From Pestalotiopsis fici W106-1 (Eukaryota > Ascomycota > Sordariomycetes > Amphisphaeriales > Sporocadaceae), in NCBI RefSeq assembly GCF_000516985.1, contig NW_006917093.1:1-64000 (forward strand): a DNA stretch of 64,000 nt. The letters are read 5' to 3'. Position numbers and translations under genes: made by a program. Numbering within the stretch: position 1 is the first letter of the stretch; every line of letters starts with the position of its first letter. Under the pieces are notes generated by a model. That model searched no databases. It was given only the letters and a program-made list of their open reading frames with translations, and was not told the origin of the DNA. Positions 1 through 11,119 of this stretch are shown in pieces.

Positions 1-32
1 TAGCCCTAACCCTAACCCTAAGCTAACCCTAA
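1..32. repeat. Telomeric repeat tract (CCCTAA)n, chromosome end
   Basis: Three consecutive CCCTAA units occupy 4-21 and a fourth lies at 27-32, separated by a degenerate GCTAA. This is the C-rich strand of the TTAGGG telomere repeat used by filamentous fungi, so base 1 is at or very near a left chromosome end. The tract is short, probably because assemblies trim telomeres. The variant unit at 22-26 marks the shift from pure telomere to subtelomere. Confidence 0.93.
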
Positions 33-3000
33 TGAATTTGGTATATAATCCGGAATATTATTAATATATTAAATATACGGCTATACGGTATTTTTACGTA
101 CGGCAAAAAATTAAAAATAAAAATATTCGAATCGAATATATTTTAACTAACGATATACTAATAAACGGCCTTACAAAGCCACTTCCCAAAGATAAATTTC
201 AGAAATTTATCAAATTGTTAAATTTAACCGATACTATTTAATAAGGGGAGTATTGCACGGATATTAATATAGTATCGTATAATGCATAAAATTAGCTTTA
301 TAACGCATATTATATCGTTATAATAGTTATAAAACCTATCGAAATATCGTTAAATAACGATATATAGGAAATCAGTGGAATTTACCTTATACTGACCTTT
401 AGTTAGGTCGCCGATTCGGGCGTAATAAATACGATAAAAGCTGTTTCCGACCTTAACCTAATTTATATATACGCTAATAATTATATTAAAATTTTAATTT
501 ATAGCATTTTATACCGTTTAATTATATCTTTATATAGCGTTATAAATAATATAATTATAATAATAATTTTATTTTTTACGTAATATATTAAAAGCATAAA
601 TAATAAATTTTTGCCGGAAGCCGTTTTTACGATTTATAATACCGGCGAATAGCCCTTATAAATAGCCTAAAACACTTTTTTTTATTTAAGCCGGAATTAC
701 GCCTTCGGATCGTTTAATATCTGCTTTAGCCACCTTAAAATATCGATTTCGGCCAGCTTTTTTTACCGTTTAAGCCTGGCTTTATCGCCGTTTTGCTTAA
801 ATAACTTTAAACGCTATTTCCTAATTATAATCCCTTTTTTCGAGCTAAGCTTTAAAAAGCGGTATTATATTTTATTATCGGTTTCGAATTTATCCTTATA
901 GGTAAATATATTAAATAAAATTATTGCTTCGCGCGCGTAAACGATATTTCGCGTAAAAAATAAATAATTAATAAATAAAATATCCGTTTCGCTTATTACG
1001 CTTTTCGACGCCTTATTTTTAAACGCTATAAATTAGGAATCGTTAATTAAAAATTTGCGAAAAATTATAATCTAAATATACCGCTATAAGCTAATATTTA
1101 CCTTAATTCTTATATATTAACTTATAAATTACGTTATTAGCCTCCGTATTTTATCCGCAAATTAAGTAATATATTAGCTATCCCGGAAGCTAGCCTTTTC
1201 CTTTTTTAGCTCGAGCTTATCGCCGTTTTTTTTATCGCGCGTTATTTAGCTATTAAATAGCGGCTTTAGGCCTAAATCGCATTTTTTTTTTATTTTTATT
1301 TTTTACTCCTTAAATATTTAGCTATATACCGTATTTTAATTAAATAAAAACGGATTAGCATAATTTGCCTATTACGTTACGTTATTAATCGCTTATTAAA
1401 ACGGGAAAACTAATTAAAAATATTATATAAGCAGTTCGCCGACCTCCCGCGGCAAAAAACGGTAAATTATATTAAGCTTATCCGTTGCTAGGTATTTTTT
1501 ATAATATTTAATTATAATATATATTATTTTATAATAAATAAAAATATTACGCGTGCTTTTTTATTTAATATTCTAAATCCGCAAATTTAAAATCTTTACG
1601 TTACGACCCGAGCCTTTTTTATTTATATATATTAAAACGAATAACCGGCCGCGGATAGCGTTTATAAGCTTATTAAAAGCAATATTAGCTTTAAGCCGGA
1701 TAATTAGCTAACCCGACGCTTAAAAAGCTTTATTTTATTATTATTATAATTTTAATTATTAAAAAATCCTTTACGTTAGCTAAAAGCGGCCGACGGGCCA
1801 CGGGTTCCTTTCGTTAAACGCGAATTAATATCCTAATTTCGTATTTAATTAATCGTTTTCGAGCTTGTCCTACGGGATATTTAGGAAACCGACGGGCGCC
1901 TAAATCGTCGGGTCCCTATCGAAATATAGCGTAATATTTAGCAGGTTTTTAATTTCGTCGATTAGCTTTTTTATTATTTTTTGGAAATTATTTATTTTAA
2001 ACTATATACGCTTATACGAAACCCGCGGCCCGTCCTATTAAATATAGCCTTTAAATAGCATATTAAACGAAACGGCTATACCGTATATACGGCTCGATAA
2101 AATCCAATTTATAACGCTTAGCCTTAACCGGGCGGATACCCTAATTATAAATTTATTTATATATTATTATACCCGCTTAAATAGGCTTTTAATAGCGAAT
2201 TTAGCCTTTTTGCGTTAATAGCCGTTTACGATTTTATTTTCGACCTCCCGCTTTATTTTTATTATAAACCGCGCTACGATTATAATACGTATAATTTTAA
2301 TAACGGCTAAATATTATATTATATAATTAAATACGTTTATTTAGCTATTATTATCCCGGATGTTTATAACGGCTAGCCCGCTAATAATTACGCTTTTATA
2401 CGGCGATAAATAATAATAATAATCGAATAACGCTAATAGCAGCCGTATTACCGAATCGTCTAAGCGGTCCTGCTTTTTATTATTTTTTTAAAATAAAAAA
2501 GCCGCCGCTATATTTTCCTTATTTTAGCCCGGCTAAAGCAATACTTTTAAATCGCTTAAAATTTTATTTTATTATAGCGTTAGCTTATACCGCGGCCTTT
2601 TTTCGTTTTATAAGCTTTATATTTTTTATAAATATAAAAGCAGCTTATTTATAAATATCCGGTAGCGCATTTACGCTTTTTTAGCTATAATCGGCTAAAA
2701 TAAAATATACCTTTTAATTTCCGTATTACGCGTTATTTCGAAAAAAGTGGTAACGCCGGCTTTAAAGCTATATATTTGCTTTTACGCTTTATTTATTATT
2801 TTCGTATAGCTATTTTAAAATGCCTAAAATACCGTTTTTTTAGCCGCGGCAACTATAATATATTACGTAAGCGCTTTAGGCCCTTTTCGCTTTTAAAATT
2901 TATTAAATATTGCGTTTAGCTTATTTTCCGTATTTATAGGTTCGGCTTTAGTTTTTCGTTTACGTTATAAATCGCCCGGCTAGCCGATTTATTTAATAAT

Positions 3001-5576
3001 ACGCTTTTTTAGCTAAAGGTATATAATTAGGTATTAGGCGACGATTAAAATAGGGATGCTTTAATAATTAGTATTTTATATAGCGTCCTCGGCGGCTTTT
3101 TTTTTACCTCCGCCTCCTTTTTTTTTTTTTTGCTATTATTATTATAATACGTCGGCTAGGTTTAGATCCGAATCGCTATATATAAAATCTAGTATTTCGA
3201 TATTTTAAAATCGCTTAAATAATAATCCGTCGTATTCGCCGTTTTGCCCTTTTACTTATACCTTTATTATTAAAATAGCATTTCTAAAAATTTCGAAATA
3301 TCGGCTAGCTTTTTATTTTAAAAAAAACCTTTAATATCGAACGCCCTCCTTTTACGGAACGGCTGCCACCTTTATATACTTTTTTTACCCTCTTTATTTC
3401 CGGCTATTTACCCACCCGTATTTTTATCTATAATATTTTTGTATTCTTTTAACGCAACGTATAATATATATATAATTATCGCAAATTATACTATTTATAT
3501 AAAATAAGCCGAAATCCAAAATCGGCCCGTATATCGGCTTTAAAAAGGCAAAATCGTCGAGCTGGCTTTATATATAAATAATACCGTATAATACTCGCAC
3601 GGCACTTCCGATAAATCCACGTCTGCTAATCGGGACGCTTTTATATTAATTTTTAAATAAATACCGCTCGATCTCGTTATTTATATAGGTATAGCGGCAT
3701 TAGCTATAAATTATAATACGGAAATCGGGCAAATAAATAAAAAAATAAATAGGTAATATTATTTTTTTACGATAAAAAACCAAAATAAAATAATATATAT
3801 ATAAATAAATATATAAAAAATAATTATATAAACCCCGTATTTAAAGCGTCCGCAGCCGCCTTTGGTTTTACTTTTTTTTTTCGCGTTTTTTCTTTCCTTT
3901 TTCCCCTTAATATCTTTTAAAGTCAAAGCAAAGGAAACGGGGGATAAAGGAGGGGGGGAGGAAAAAAAAAAAGAAAAAAAAAAGGAAAAAATAAAAATAA
4001 ACGGAATATAAATAAAAAATAAATAAATAAAAGCAAAACATAGCAAAAAAAAAAAGCGAAAAAAAGCAAAAAAAAGCGAGCTTATATAATAATAAACCTA
4101 TTTTATCGGCCCATTTTTTCTTTTTCTTTCGTTTACTTTTCGCGACCCGCCTAGCCCGCGGCCGGAAAAAACGTCGTGGTAATAATAATAATAAATAATA
4201 ATAATAATTTAATCCGATAAAATAAATATAACCTTTTATTAGGATAAAAATAATTAAATTAAATTAAATCCGTTTAATAATTAAACGAATTTAACGGAAA
4301 TATATAAAATTCCCTAGGCTATAGCCCCGCCCCCCGCAGCTATTGCCAATTAGCGGACCCCGGCTAGCTACCCGCGGGCGCGGGGGACAGCCTCGCCGGC
4401 AACGAAACGGCTATAGCGGCTGCGGCGCCCGTCGGATCGCGATAAAAAGCAAACCGTTAAAACCGCGCTAATCGGGAGGCTTAAACGTTAAATTTTTGCT
4501 CCCCGATCGGGTCCGTTTTTATAAAATTCTAGCGGGATTAATATTAAACGAATTTTACGTTTCCGACCGAACGAACTTTACCCCCGGTCTTTTTAATAAA
4601 GCTAAAAGGGCCTATATAAATCGGACGAGCTTTACGTAGGGTTCCTTCGGATTAAAAGGATAAAATATAAAAAAATTCGTTTTAATTTATTATAAACGGA
4701 GAAAGCTATTTTCCGGGAAAAGGTGACCCGTTATAAAATAAAGAACCTACCCTGTAAAAAATGGAAAATTCCGTTTTTATAAAAAGGATAAGGGAATTTA
4801 CCTTATAACGGATTTTCCTTATTTTCTTTAAAAACCTTCCTTTTTAAAAGCGTAAAAAGGGCTTAAAATACTCGTATTTTAAACCTTTTGCCTTTGGCCG
4901 GCGGTTATAAAAAAAGGAAAAAAAAATTCTTCCAAAAATATAAACGTTAAAAATATTTATAATAAAAAGTATATAAATATAAAAACGAAAACTTTTTAAG
5001 GGTTATAAAAATATATATTAAGAAAAACCGAAAAATAAATTTAAAAAATAAAAGCTATTTAAATTTTTCGAATAAAAATAACGAATATATTTATAATTAT
5101 ATAAAAAAAATAACGATATAAAATTATATATTATTATTTATTTTATTTCGCGTTTCGGGCTTCGGTTATATAAAATTAAACGCAAAATTAGCTGATTTTT
5201 AATTAAGATTTATAAATTTTTCGGCGGTTAAAAAACTGCCGGTATAAATTAATAAAGTATTAATAAATAAAATATAGCAGTTTAAGCTATAAAAATAATA
5301 ACGAACTATTAAATCGGCGTAAAAATTAGCCTTAAGCCGCCGGTGCCCAGGGTAAAAATTACGCCGCTTTACGTTTTTTTTATTATTAAGCTATTTTTTA
5401 GATTATAAATCACGGATTTCGGGTTTTTAACTTAATAGCGAATAATACGTATTTTTTCGACGTAAAAAAAATTATATTAATATAATTATTTCGCCTTCGT
5501 AAAGTTTTTAAAAAGCTAAAGGCGAAACTGGTTTTATATACGCTATATAAAGCCAGTCGGACTCCTTTTTGCTTTT
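33..5576. repeat. AT-rich subtelomeric block degraded by repeat-induced point mutation (RIP)
   Basis: About 5.5 kb of AT-rich sequence without a credible gene. TpA is very frequent and CpA and TpG are nearly absent, while CpG (cgg, gcg, acg) stays common. In the 60 bases from 1981 to 2040 I count ten TA, no CA and one TG. RIP converts CpA to TpA on both strands, so this is its signature rather than plain CpG deamination. RIP acts on duplicated DNA, so the block probably derives from transposons or a duplicated subtelomeric gene such as a telomere-linked helicase; the original identity is unreadable. It includes a low-complexity A/G tract (about 3945-4080) and a GC-richer island (about 4320-4450). 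The only longer open frames are low-complexity artefacts. Confidence 0.88.
3945..4080. repeat. Low-complexity purine (A/G) tract in the RIP block
   Basis: A run of G-rich then A-rich sequence on the plus strand (gggggataaagg, then long A runs broken by single G). It is simple-sequence DNA. The 95-codon minus-strand frame across it would encode mostly Phe, Ile, Ser and Lys and is an artefact of the tract. Confidence 0.6.
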
Positions 5577-6149
5577 TTAAATCACGCACTTCTCCTCCGG
5601 TGCTTCGCACCGTCGTTTTAACCTTAAGTTTAAAGCCTTTTCGAATAGGATCCAAACACCTTTGAGATGCATCGGGCCAATTATAACGACGTGTCTAACC
5701 TTCTCATCCTTCAAAATACCATCTCGCCTGCCTCTCGTCATACTAGCAACGTTGAGTAGCTTGGTACCATTGATCATGTGGTTGTCCTCCCTCCTAGCAA
5801 CGAGGATGCCCCTGGCCTCGACCTGGAAGCATAAGCTGCCTTCATCTTCCCAAAAAGTCGCTGTCACCCGGGGTTTCATGCCCGGTGGCGCTATCTAACC
5901 AGTCGTATCCATGCCGGTAAGATAACTTTGTGCCATTTCTAGCTGGTGCATGCCGGGAGGCGGGAGCACAGTTGAATCTATGGAACCCGACACAGGAGGG
6001 ACCGACTGGGAGGACGTTAAGCCATGGCTATAGCCATACACTGAGTAAGCATGTCGCTGTGCATCGTATTCTTTGGAAGGAGATAATGCGTGTGGTAGGT
6101 GATCCACGTGCTTCTCGGTAGTTTTATCTTCAGCAACTGCAGTAGCCAT
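5577..6149 (-). pseudogene. stuA: Truncated stuA-like APSES transcription factor, broken by an in-frame TAG
   Basis: StuA-type APSES proteins are DNA-binding regulators of fungal development and conidiation. The minus strand from 6149 encodes a Tyr/Ser/Pro-rich leader, then a Gly-Met-Lys-Pro-Arg-Val-Thr-Ala-Thr entry and most of the APSES (KilA-N-like) domain, including the [16 protein letters not shown] and GPMHLKGVW motifs. Two defects show. First, a TAG at 5895-5897 splits the frame; the 5895-6149 and 5577-5879 parts share one phase, and a CAG (Gln) there would keep it open, so the change is C to T in a CpA context as RIP makes. Second, similarity stops at about 5640, before the end of the APSES domain, where RIP-type DNA begins; the C-terminal half of the protein is absent. 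Several substitutions (Pro to Leu in the WIPF motif, Gly to Ser before MTRG; family sequence from memory) suggest relaxed constraint. An intact copy elsewhere is likely but not visible here. Confidence 0.85.
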
Positions 6150-7471
6150 CGCCGTCTTTGCTCCTTTGTTTGCTGATGAGATGCAATGGGTTCGGCTGCG
6201 ACTATCTCAAGCAACTGTTACAAGCTTGCTCCGTGTTTGGAATTTTGAGCGGCTGCTTAGCAGGTACATGTGTATTTCAAAGTCAGATAGTCTTCATTCA
6301 TGAAATGAGTTTGGCTACCCGCCAAGTCCCGCAAAGCATGATGTGCGCAATTGCGCACTGCCGCATGACAAGGATTAAAACTTGCGAATCATATTGCGAA
6401 GGGCAGCCTCATGCGGGGACAGCTGGCAAGGCATACTTATCGGCATCTGGCAGTTTGCACCGCGCACCATTCTCGATTTATCTTACCCCCCCCCCCCCCC
6501 CCCCATCTGAAGCGTTCGAACAGTAAGCACTGGACAAAGACTCGGTGATGGTAGCCTTGAACATGGCAAAACATGAAGCTGTTGTAGACGACTGTTTGAG
6601 CGAAAGAGTCGTTTGGCACGACGTGCATATGTACGTTGAACGTCTTGGTCCAGTATGTCGCTGAACTTGCATTTGCAAAGCGCCAAGTTCTCCACGAGTG
6701 AAAGGTTCGTTGATTGACATTATCGAACCACGTCAGTGTCAACAGAGAATTGGGATTCCATAATGACTCACCTTGCTGCAGGAATTCTGTATATGTAGAA
6801 TCCTGCAAGAAGCGCGCGCAGAGCATGCCAATGTAGAAAATGTTAGTAGCATCGTATTATAGTAGGAAAGTTTTAGCGTTCCGTGCCTAGCAGCCTTGTG
6901 CAAACTTGTTGGATTACCTAAAGCGGTAATTCTCACAGTGGAAACTAGTACTAGGTTTCAGCACCCGGGACCAACACGGTATTAGCTGCAGTGCGAAAGA
7001 TTACCTTGGTTTTAGAGGGCCAAATATAGTCCAGCACACGATTTGTATTACACAAATTGTGGCGACGGCCCAACAAACACACAAGGTAGGTCGGATATTG
7101 AAACGGACAAATATAAACATGTCCAATCACTCAATTTGCCAGCATGGTCCCCGGTCTGCGAGAGGAATAGACCACTGGGAGTTTGACATCACACTGCTGT
7201 CTTTTCACGAGAAACCAAACGCTATAAGGCCTGCTAATGGCGAGTTTGTTGTATGCCTGTGGTCCAGACTCGGCGTGCAGTCGGGACGCGTTTGGGAGCG
7301 TAAAGGCAGTCTGTGCAACAAAATCTCGTTTGGGCGGTATGGCAGGTCGGTCATTAACAGATTTTACAAGGTACAACATGGATCAAGTAGTATGACAATT
7401 AACCATGGCATGAAAAATGCCCAAACCAAATATTGATTCTGCATGTCCAGAATGTATTGTCATCTAGGTAC
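6150..7471. other. Gene-poor stretch with a 19-C homopolymer
   Basis: No recognisable gene. Base composition is ordinary and not RIP-like. It may carry the former promoter and 5' leader of the broken stuA copy, which reads away from it to the left. It contains a run of 19 C at 6486-6504. Overlapping open frames on both strands match no family I know. Confidence 0.5.
6486..6504. repeat. Poly-C tract (19 nt)
   Basis: Nineteen consecutive C residues. Such homopolymers are prone to length variation and sequencing error. On the minus strand it would read as poly-Gly in one frame, but no gene is supported there. Confidence 0.85.
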
Positions 7472-9007
7472 TCAACCCAGCAAACTCACCATTGGTTCTG
7501 GCCAATTTCCCCATACCAACGGCCGATCACCGAGTCTTGCATTGACAGGAGACAAGACCTTGAGACGCTTCTTCTTTTCGTCGACATCTGTGATATACAC
7601 GAAACCCATGACATTGGCATCGCGGATGGCGTCTGGGTGGTCGCGTGGACTTGCGTACATGATGGCCAGGGTGCAGTTGAGCATCATCAAAGAAGGTTCC
7701 ACCTTTTCAAGTGTAGATGTCGATGCAAGAGGATCGTAAAAGTCCTCGGTTCCCGCGTTTTGGTCGGCTATCAAGTCAGCATCACGTAGGAAACAGCAAG
7801 AAGCAATAAACACACCTTCGACAACCTTCCACAATGATATACCCTCGAATCCAATATTTTGGGTTGCAGGACTCAAGGTTCTTTTCAAATCTCCAAAAAA
7901 GTACTCCTTGATGACCTTTTCCCTGTGTTGCTGCATATAACTTGGGTCCCGCTCGACAATGCCGCCACTCTTTTCCAGGCCAACGACAATCACGTCTTCG
8001 CCAAGACTGTTTTTTTGGCCGCCAAAAACCTTGGCCAAATCGCCAGCAATACGCTCTGAGCCGAGCGAGACGATTACATTTACCGAGAATTCCGCGGCAA
8101 TATGCGAAATCATGTCGTAATTTGGTTCCGAGGCATCGACAGCTCCCGTATCAATGAGCATGCCAGAACTCCTAACCTCTGGATCCTCTGATAGACGGTT
8201 TGTGGATGCGGCCGCGAGTCGACTGAGCAGGCCTCTGAATAGCTTGGGATTGCCCCGAGGCCTTTCGAAACCATAGTAATAGGTCAGCGGAAGCTTGACA
8301 GGTATCCCTGCTGGACCCGAGCTGGGTGTTCCGCCCCAGTCGGTGGTCATGTCCATCAATGTCGCAAAGACGGCAGCAGTCAATGTGCCTGGCATGCTGA
8401 GCATCCCCTGAGATGCATCAGTGTTGATGACAAGAGGTTGCTTGCCCATGCGTGTCGCCCATCCTGTAAGCATCTTGACCAAACTCGTCTTGCCGCTGTT
8501 GGGCGGTCCGACCACTAGAACTCGTGGGCCCATGGCATCACTGCTCTTTCCCGCGACCGTCGCTGCCCGCAATCCCTGGAGCTTCATGTGGAGATTGAGG
8601 TAGGAAACAAGTGGTGTGTCTTCAGCTGTGAGCTCGGCGACATGGGCGTCGTAAGAACCCGCATTCTCGGTGCTGACCTCGAGTTCGCAGCCTTGCCATG
8701 TGTTGATCTTGGATTTGGTGCCCGAAAACGTATACGTCACATTGGGTGCGAGCTCGGTACCCTCCTTTTCGGCAAGCCCCGATACCAGACGTATGTTGAG
8801 CGAGGACGAGAATGGGACTTGGAATCGATACTCCCAAAATGGCTGGAGAGAAATGTTGGCCAATGTCGATGCCGAGGCTGAAGTGGTGGAAGCTGCTGGC
8901 GCTGCCTAATGTCCCTTGAATTAGCCATGCGTTTTCAGTCCTAGTGGGCAAACAATTGTGTTGCTACTTGCCGCCGCAGAAATGAAACCCAGACCTGGAA
9001 TCGACAT
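7472..9007 (-). CDS. clp1: mRNA cleavage and polyadenylation factor Clp1
   Basis: Clp1 is the P-loop ATP-binding subunit of nuclear cleavage factor IA, acting in pre-mRNA 3'-end cleavage. Exon 1 (9007-8968) begins MSIPGLG, the usual fungal Clp1 start. A 66-bp intron (8967-8902, GTAGCA...GGCAG) restores frame to the main exon, giving about 489 residues. The N-terminal beta domain is followed by Walker A GPPNSGKT (residues about 145-152), the central kinase-like domain, and a C-terminal domain closing with the family-typical Gly-Asp-Arg-Pro-Leu stretch and a terminal Leu-Leu-Gly. A 48-bp GTGTGT...TTGATAG segment at 7815-7768, with a TGCTGAC branch site, is probably an unannotated in-frame intron: removing it deletes 16 residues (Val-Phe-Ile-Ala-Ser-Cys-Cys...) that look foreign to the family. 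The gene is essential in yeast and sits only 7.5 kb from the telomere. Confidence 0.92.
7768..7815 (-). other. Probable in-frame 48-bp intron in clp1
   Basis: The segment starts GTGTGT, ends TTGATAG and has TGCTGAC eight bases before the end, in the usual place for a fungal branch site. Its length is a multiple of three with no stop, so it can be read through or spliced without changing frame. The encoded 16 residues are hydrophobic and Cys-rich, in a region where I recall no such insertion in Clp1 proteins. Confidence 0.6.
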
Positions 9008-9750
9008 GTTCAGGTCACCTCATTGCGTTGGGCGTGCCGTGTTGCTGTCTGGGGAAATGTTGCAGGTGGCTTTCGTAGCCTTGCAGCCAGCAATGGCGGG
9101 GCAATGCAAGGCTGGAATTGGGTACGTGGATCGCGCACTGTCTCTTTCTATGCTTGCAACATCCTACGCGAGTGATGAGGACCAAGTTGTAAAAGGACAC
9201 GCTCGGTATGCACAAGGCAATCTGAATATGAATGAGATTGGATCATGCCAAGGTAAGCCCGGCGCGTGGAATGCCGATTCTTAGGTGACCTCCATAGTGG
9301 AGCCGGGGAACATGCACATATGAGCTGACGTGCCGAGCATTGCCAAAACCTAAAATGGCAACATGCATCACAATACATACTGCTTGGGAAGAAAAAAAAA
9401 AAAGTGTCATTATAATCGTAAAAAACTCCAAAACTACCAAAACTCCCTCGCAATCCACCAAGGTAGCTCTCTATATCTAACGAGCACCAACACTTGGCAG
9501 ACAATGGAGTCTCCCGTGTTGCCTCGATGCAAATCATCATCAACCATGCTACCAGTTTTTTCTTCTCTTGTTGCAGTTCCCTAATGCTTTCAAGAAGATG
9601 CTATGATGAGTACGCAGAGGCTGGGTATCTTATGACATGCCCGAATCTATTCTTCCATGCTTGTCGACATTCATGACTGATGACTGATTTCTTCGCGCAG
9701 CGAATATCTTTGTAGCAGTCCATTGTGTAGTATCACCGTCCCTTGTGGAT
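9008..9750. other. Intergenic region upstream of clp1
   Basis: Lies between the 5' end of clp1 and the 3' end of the inositol polyphosphate kinase gene, both on the minus strand. It should hold the clp1 promoter and the kinase terminator. A 13-A run lies near 9391-9403. No coding or RNA gene is recognised. Confidence 0.5.
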
Positions 9751-11119
9751 TTATTGTGTCATCTTTTCAAAAAGTTGGACCAAACTCCGTACGCCGAGGA
9801 GAACATTTTCATCTGGGCCTTGTCCAGGAACCCACTTTGCATGTGCAAAGTCAATGAGCTTTAGGCTGTAGATGGAAGGCTCGCTCGAAAAGTCTTCCGA
9901 CTCGAATGAAATCTCGGAGCCGTCTTCATCGCCAACCACTTCCGACACGGTCGCTGTAAAGACAGCTTGTCCGTCATCGTCCATGCCGATCCCACTATCG
10001 ACACGAAGATTAGCGCATGGCACAGAGGGCGAGGCTTTGTGTACTGACGCTCGCTCGCTTCTGCGTGTTTCTCTTTCCTGAACCAGGGCCGTCTTTTCCT
10101 CCATGGCGGCTCTGAGAGCCTTGCCATCGCCTTCAAACACAAACAGCAGGCTAGAAGAGTACATGCGACTCTCGTGGGATTCCAGTACTTCTTGCACCCT
10201 TTGCAAATCGGCCAGGAATGCTTGGGCTACAAGCTTGCCAAGTTCCTCGTCAATGCCTGCCCTCTTGTTGAAAATGAAATGGGCCTTGAGCATGTCGAGC
10301 ACGTTTTCCTCCGTGACGGTATCCCGGCCCCAGTACTTGTCGTAAACCTTGAAGCCTTCCTCGTCCAGCTCTGTTGGGTCTGCAGACCCCTTGTAGACGC
10401 GCATGCCAGCGACTCGGAATCCGTACTTTTTGTGAGTAGTCGAGTTTGCAATCTCGTCAAAGCGCTCCCGCTTCTGAAGCGGGGCATCATCTGCCCACAG
10501 TCGCAGTCCCAGCTTGGCGTCCATGATGTTGGGTTTCTTGAAGCCAAAGCTCGAATTGTGCAGCACAACAGCGCGGTCTGTCGTGATTTTTCGGCTCTTG
10601 TTGGGCACCCATGTCACGCCATCGGTAGCGGCGCGCTGAAGCTCGGGGATGACGGGGGCCGTGGATCTTTGATCGAGGTGCAAATGCGACTGGACTTCCT
10701 CCTTGATGGCAGCAGGTACGTCTGCATTCTCGACAATGGCGGGAATCGCGTCATGTATCATTTGGTCCGTGGTATTTTCAGTCAGCGAGAGGCTACCATA
10801 GTAGAGCGGCATGAGGTCGGCAAAGTCTGGATGCAGCTCATGGGCGGACTCGTAAAAGTTAATCTCGGACTTGGTGCAGGGCTTGATGAACAACTCGCCG
10901 TCGGCGTCGCACAATGTACCAGCACTGCGTCGCAAAGTCAGTCATGGCGGGCAGCGGGGGCGCATCCTCAAAGGCATCGACTTACTGTCCAGCGACGGCG
11001 TAGTTGTAGTCGACGAGTTCTGAGCGCTTGGGCATCTCGCGGTCGCCGCTCAATGCGCGCTTCATCTGGGGAAAGGTTGCGGCAGTGGCCAGCAGGCCAG
11101 GAGAAGGTTCGCCGTTCAT
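9751..11119 (-). CDS. Inositol polyphosphate (multi)kinase, IPK family
   Basis: This family phosphorylates inositol polyphosphates (Ins(1,4,5)P3 to InsP5 for the Arg82/Ipk2 branch) and links to transcription and phosphate signalling in the nucleus. Exon 1 (11119-10986) starts MNGEPSPG. A 61-bp intron (10985-10925, GTAAGT...ACGCAG) joins it to the long second exon, giving about 435 residues. The diagnostic PxxxDxKxG signature is present as PNIMDAKLG (residues about 176-184), and the ATP/Mg site motif IDFAHA lies near residues 402-407. The N-terminal ELFIKPC and FYES elements are also family-typical. A Ser/Glu/Asp-rich, probably disordered insert precedes the last motif. The substrate is not decidable from sequence; size and motifs favour the Arg82/IPMK branch over Kcs1. 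Confidence 0.87.

Noticed and set aside
3759..4046. 95-codon minus-strand frame in the RIP block
   Set aside because: It is composed almost wholly of Phe, Ile, Ser and Lys, because it crosses simple A/G sequence; no gene-like composition.
5410..5655. 81-codon minus-strand frame at the RIP edge
   Set aside because: It overlaps the APSES remnant in another phase and runs into RIP-type DNA; no family resemblance.
6437..6826. 129-codon minus-strand frame crossing the poly-C tract
   Set aside because: Its C-terminus contains poly-Gly from the homopolymer, several frames overlap, and no homologue is recognised.
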